NCBI RefSeq assembly: GCF_009905375.1
Contig: NC_133655.1
Span: 37,901,437 to 37,965,436, forward strand
Length of the DNA stretch: 64,000 nt
Source of the DNA: Apium graveolens
Taxonomy: Eukaryota > Streptophyta > Magnoliopsida > Apiales > Apiaceae
Direction: 5' to 3'
The translations under genes were made by a program, and so were the position numbers. The notes under the pieces were generated by a model. The model saw nothing but the letters and a program-made list of their open reading frames with translations. It had not been told where the DNA came from and did no database searches. Positions 59,908 to 64,000 of the stretch are shown piece after piece. Each line of letters opens with the position of its first letter. The stretch's first letter is position 1.

Positions 59908-60019
59908 AAACGCTCTCTAGAGTACCTAAACATAACCGGAAACAATAAGTAACAAGTCTTAATCAATGAGTCCTAATGACCACTGATGAAAAGTACATAA
60001 ACTAAACAAATTAACACCG
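59908..60019 (-). other. Short untranslated leader of Athila-1
   Basis: About 110 bp between PBS and the gag ATG at 59907. Athila-2 has a leader of similar length (6759-6873). No structure noted. Confidence 0.6.
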
Positions 60020-60039
60020 AGTCCCCGGCAGCGGCGCCA
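60020..60039 (-). other. Primer-binding site of Athila-1 (tRNA-Asp type)
   Basis: Same 20 bases as in Athila-2; minus strand begins TGGCGCCGCTGCCGGGGA. Six bases from the LTR edge at 60046. Confidence 0.85.
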
Positions 60040-60045
60040 AAAACT

Positions 60046-61481
60046 TGTTAGGCACAAAACACGCACTAATATTCACGCAAGTATACGCGTTCGCAAGTAA
60101 TATAGAATGATTTCTAGTTCGTTCCCACAGAGACTCAGACTAATTATATTTAATTAACACTCACTCACCAATGTATGATTACTTCTCAATGTCAAGACAA
60201 TAACACTTAAGTTTGATTAACTAATTATTAACTACAATTAACTACAAGAATAAAACACTTAAATTATTACTTGAATTAATAATATTAAACACACATGATA
60301 TCATAACTTCATTACTACTTTATTCAATAGTCATTGTTATTACCCTTAGCATGTAACAGTGATGATATTAACCGAACAACACAAAACTGATAAAAGCCAA
60401 CTTTCATTGTACTAGTACCATTCTACCAAACATCCACAATTAAGATAGAAGTTGCATAGTCATCAATTATGTTGAGACCCTATATGTCTACAGAATTTGA
60501 CAACATAACGATTTAAGCGCAAGTTATTCATTATAATTACACAGGGTAAGTAAAACGGTTAGAGTTACCCACTAATCATGCATACAATACATGAACCTAT
60601 GCTAGCATGGCAAGTTCTAAATCTCAAGATTCATTGTCGCTTCACAAGAGATTAACATGCTACCTTATATGTTCGCGACACACATAAGATGAATAAGCAC
60701 AACCTATACTAGATATCATACAATCATCACACACCAAGGTATTAAACAATTAACTAACCAAATCCATAGTAAATCCGCTACGACCCCATTATCACGATTA
60801 GCCCCTGATAGAACTCATCGTCACCATGGGTTCATATGAAAACATGATAAAAACACGATAATATAAGCTAACTAACTATTTATTAAACCAGAGTACGTCA
60901 CAAGAGTAAATAGGTTCAAAGTAAAGAAAACTAGCATCCACTGTTACAACGAATAAAAGAATCACTAATTATTGTATGCTTCCTCTTCTTCATTGCGGTG
61001 TGCTAAAATGGTCTTCTTTCCATCTATCCTTGCTCCTTGCTTGATGAATACTTCTTGTGGTGAAACGTCTATGAAGATTACTTATATAGAAGTCCACAAG
61101 AATCAGCCGTCTCAGAAGTCCAGTAGAACACGACTTATAAAAATCAGAATTAAAATTCCCGACTCCGGGCGGCCGCCCCAGCTTCCCAGGCGGGCGCCCC
61201 AGATCCCAGGTGGCCGCCCCAGATCCTGGGCGGGCGCCTGGCAGGCTTCTGGAAAAATTGTTTTTCTGCTCCTGATTTTGCTGAATTCTTCACACATTCC
61301 CCCGAGACTGATCCCATGTACTTCCCTAGGCTTATTTTGACGAAATCTCCCTGAATATGCAAGTTACACCCTGAAATACAAAAACACTCAAAAGCGCATC
61401 AAATACACAAAATACTTGATTCCAAACCATCAATTCAAGCCATTATAAGACATTCTAAGTGGTATAAAATACCACTTATCA
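60046..61481 (-). repeat. 5' LTR of Athila-1
   Basis: 1436 bp, tgttaggcac to ccacttatca. The minus-strand start TGATAAGTGG forms a small palindrome with ccacttag nearby. GC-rich array at 61168-61242. Target duplication tcgct follows at 61482-61486. Open frames over the GC array (60972-61362) are not genes. Confidence 0.9.
61168..61242. repeat. GC-rich four-unit array in Athila-1 5' LTR
   Basis: Units starting at about 61168, 61189, 61209 and 61229 of the form ggcggccgccccagatccca, the same as 24797-24870 with a few base changes. Confidence 0.88.
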
Positions 61482-61486
61482 TCGCT

Positions 61487-63275
61487 CTCAACGATCTAGG
61501 ATTTGGATCGATCATTCCATGCATAATAAATTTGGATAAGAGCCCATTGGCTTCTAATCGATGACTTGGTTCGAATCAGATATATATCGCCTTAACATTG
61601 ACACGTGGAACACATTATGCATATATACATTACAACTGCGGTGACAACATCAACTCATAGACAACTTTACCTATATTTCTTTATACCTCGAACGTCTCAA
61701 TACATTTAGGACTCTACTTATCCCTTCTATTCAAACTTAACCATTCTCTTTCAAGGTGAAACTCTTACCTGAACCACGATCCTAATTCTATATATTCATA
61801 TTCTTTTGATGCAAATCCGTTTTCTTTCTTTGTCTATCCCGAGTTGTTTCAACTCTTTTCCGAATCAACACCACTACACTCTAGATGTACTGAATTAGCT
61901 CAGGACTTAATAATATCTCTACTCCCACTTTCTCTCAATAGAGTGAGGGCCCACGCTTATGTCCATACAAGGCTTCGCAAAGTAGCATTCTCTTACTAAC
62001 ATGATAACAATTAGCATAGATAGGCGATTACCTCAATTTCCTTTTTAAATCCAACATATATACTCTCAACATATCTTATATCTTCTGAATCGTTCTCTCA
62101 CATTGGCCCTTCATCTAAAAATGATAGATGTACTCACTTTCAACTTAGTTCCCAAACATTCGAACACCTCTTACTCATTTCCATCAGTTAAGGCTGGAAA
62201 ATAATCTCATATATTCACTTCTTACCACCTTCAGGTGTTCAAACTCCAACTTTCACTCTTTCCAATTCTTTTATTAATTCCTCAGTAATCTTAATCACAT
62301 TTAATCCTTCTCTTTTACTCAAGACATCTGTCCCTAAACGGACCTTGCTTGGTTGATAGTTACTCCAACAACCGTAGCTCATAATCAATTTTTGACCAGA
62401 ATTTCATACTTTTGAAACTTAGTATACGATTGCTACTTTTCAACCCTTTGTTAGCATTTCATTAGGTGTTCATCTGGGCCTTCCTTAGTTCTTGAACAGG
62501 CGAGGATGTTATCAATAAATACAATTACACCATCCAAGTACTCCTTACACATCTTGTTCCTTATAGACAACTGATACACTTGTTACTCCCATATTATCAC
62601 CAGAACTTACAACGCTCATAACTCATTCTAATCGCAATCTTCGATATATCCTCAGGCTCGATCTTAAGTCAATCCCCGAGAAACTACACATTCCTTCAAT
62701 TAAGTCACATAAGTAATCAATTCTTAATAGGGTTACTTGTTCTTATTCAGCATTTTGTCAAACTCCCGATAATCAGTACATAACTTTATAATTCCATCTC
62801 TCTTCTACGATAACATCACTGGTGCACCCCAATGGATTATATCGGATATGTTCACTTTCCTCTTTCCAATAACTTTTACGATTATCAAACTAATTATTTC
62901 GTTCCAATGGCCTTCAGAGACTTCAGGGCATTTATTTATCACTTAAACTTTCCCCAGCTTAAGTATTTTCTTCTGCGAATCTTTGCACATGGTGGATCTA
63001 CCTTATACCCTTAGCTTATTACTCCTTTTCTCACATGATTGGAAAAACTTCTTATATTGCTTCTTCATCTAGAAACTTACCGTACTATTGGCTTCTTCTG
63101 GTAATCAATCATTACCCCGGTTCTTTATGAGGCTTTTGAGTAGCTGATCTTTTACTCATATTATAGGTCTTAGCCTTGGCTGTACTGGACGTCAAACCTT
63201 TTGACGCACTACCTCCCATGCTATCTCGAGAAGCACTTCTACAGTTCTTGGCAAACATGCCCCACCTTGCCACAG
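61487..63275 (-). pseudogene. pol: Element D pol remnant (integrase, RT, protease region)
   Basis: Minus-strand motifs in the expected order: MHNVFHVSMLRRY (about 61585-61625, end of integrase), LLCEALYGHKRGPSLY (about 61945-61990, integrase C-side), the RT catalytic loop VIVFIDNILA (about 62495-62525, with Asn in place of the second Asp), and RT fingers GIIKLCTDYREF (about 62760-62800). These fall in several frames with many stops, so the gene is old. Nothing clear remains of protease (62830-63275). It joins the chromodomain end at 15071-15236 across Athila-1. Confidence 0.78.
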
Positions 63276-64000
63276 TTACAACATGTGACTCTTGGATTTT
63301 TCCACCTTATATTCTGACGCATAGTGTCCTCTCTGCCCGCACCTGAAACATTCAGTATTTGCCTTACACCTTCCACCATGCCTCTTACCACATTGCTTAC
63401 ACTCCGATATAGGCGACTTAACTGACTTGGCTTGATTAGAGTTGGCTGAGGTGTTACTAATCTTGTTTAAAAAAATACTTTTCCCTCTAAATTCTTTATT
63501 CTTACTCCTTCCAACCTTTTTCTGAGACTTCTGCCTAGATCCTTCTTGACCTGATGCTCCTTCCACATCATCTATATTTCGCTTCTTATATTTTTTATCC
63601 TGATCGGCTAACTTCTGATCAATCTCAATTACTAAGGCGGCCTGAATTATGGAAGGATACGTCTTGAGTTGCAATACCACCATTCCACTACAAATTTTAG
63701 GTTTCAATTCTTCTTCAAACCTCCTTGCCTTCTAAGCCTCAGAGCACACATAATATGGTACAAACTTAGCCAACTCTATAAACTTAGCCTCATACTCAGC
63801 TACACGTATATCGCCTTGCTTCAATTCTAGAAACTCAATCTCCATTTGACTCCGCACACAACCTGGGAAATACTTTTCCAAAAAAACTCAGTAACCCTAG
63901 CCCATGAAACAGGGCCTTCTCCTTTTAACGCTCTGGTTGACTCCCACCAGTAATTCGCTTCATTCTTTAAGAAGTAGCTTACATAATCAGTCTTAAGATT
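63276..64000 (-). pseudogene. gag: Element D gag, C-terminal part, running off the window
   Basis: Reading toward the left: MEIEFLELKQGDIRVAEYEA (about 63785-63845) and LAKFVPYYVCSEA, then a TAG near 63734, ARRFEEELKPKICSGMV in frame, a basic linker (KDKKYKKRNIDD), a cysteine cluster CKQCGKRHGGRC (about 63370-63410) and the knuckle CFRCGQRGHYASEY (about 63310-63350), whose last Cys is Tyr. Layout matches element F gag (core, CxxC...C cluster, knuckle), with one knuckle instead of two. N-terminus is beyond 64000. Confidence 0.85.

Larger units (their letters stand above)
15237..61481 (-). mobile_element. Athila-1: one Athila-like Ty3/gypsy element split by nested insertions
   Basis: The 3' LTR begins tgttaggc at 15237 and the 5' LTR ends ttatca at 61481; the 5 bp tcgct is present at both 15232-15236 and 61482-61486. 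Order on the minus strand is 5' LTR, tRNA-Asp PBS, gag, protease, RT (core deleted), RNase H, integrase (cut), element B stack, envelope-like ORF, polypurine tract and 3' LTR (holding a copia element). Flanking DNA on the two sides is the two halves of element D pol. Athila's own DNA amounts to about 9.7 kb; the rest is later insertion. Part of integrase and the spacer to the envelope-like ORF were lost at the 27716 junction. Confidence 0.88.

Overview
The whole 64 kb window is nested LTR retrotransposons of a flowering plant, probably a eudicot. The evidence is AT-rich DNA, initiator-Met and tRNA-Asp type primer-binding sites, and Ty1/copia, Ty3/gypsy Tekay-like (chromodomain) and Athila-like gene orders. 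The species cannot be told from the sequence. I found no host gene, rRNA, tRNA gene or CRISPR array. Almost all coding remnants lie on the minus strand and every one is broken by stops, frameshifts or deletions.

Layout, left to right. 1-5217: 5' end of a Tekay-like element E (internal leader, PBS, 3.55-kb LTR). 5218-8329: 5' end of a second Athila-like element (Athila-2: gag remnant, PBS, LTR), cut by E. 8334-15070: 3' LTR of Tekay-like element D, itself split by a 4.1-kb solo LTR (C, plus strand). 15071-15236: polypurine tract and chromodomain end of D. 15237-61481: one Athila-like element (Athila-1), blown up from roughly 10 kb to 46 kb by insertions and flanked by the same 5-bp duplication, tcgct, on both sides. 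61487-64000: the rest of D (integrase, RT, gag), running off the window.

Inside Athila-1: a Ty1/copia element (15472-23907, TSD ttaac) sits in its 3' LTR; an envelope-like ORF (26265-27504) lies before its polypurine tract; its integrase is cut at 55822 by Tekay-like element B. B is a three-LTR-type remnant: truncated internal copy 27716-28745, LTR 28746-32721, internal 32722-51812, LTR 51813-55821. Element F, a structurally complete 13.5-kb Tekay-like element (33733-47256, TSD atcac), is nested in B. The stack is D > Athila-1 > B > F, with copia as a side branch in Athila-1.

None of these elements looks autonomous. Athila-1 and the copia element have each lost the catalytic core of reverse transcriptase by internal deletion. 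F keeps all domains but carries nine in-frame stops, most of them explicable as C-to-T decay. The most unusual structures are an RT/RNase H block placed between the acidic 5' ORF and the gag remnant in B (present in two linked copies), a leader ORF between PBS and gag in F, GC-rich four-unit arrays at the same place in two different Athila LTRs, and a conserved inverted motif shared by all the long LTRs.
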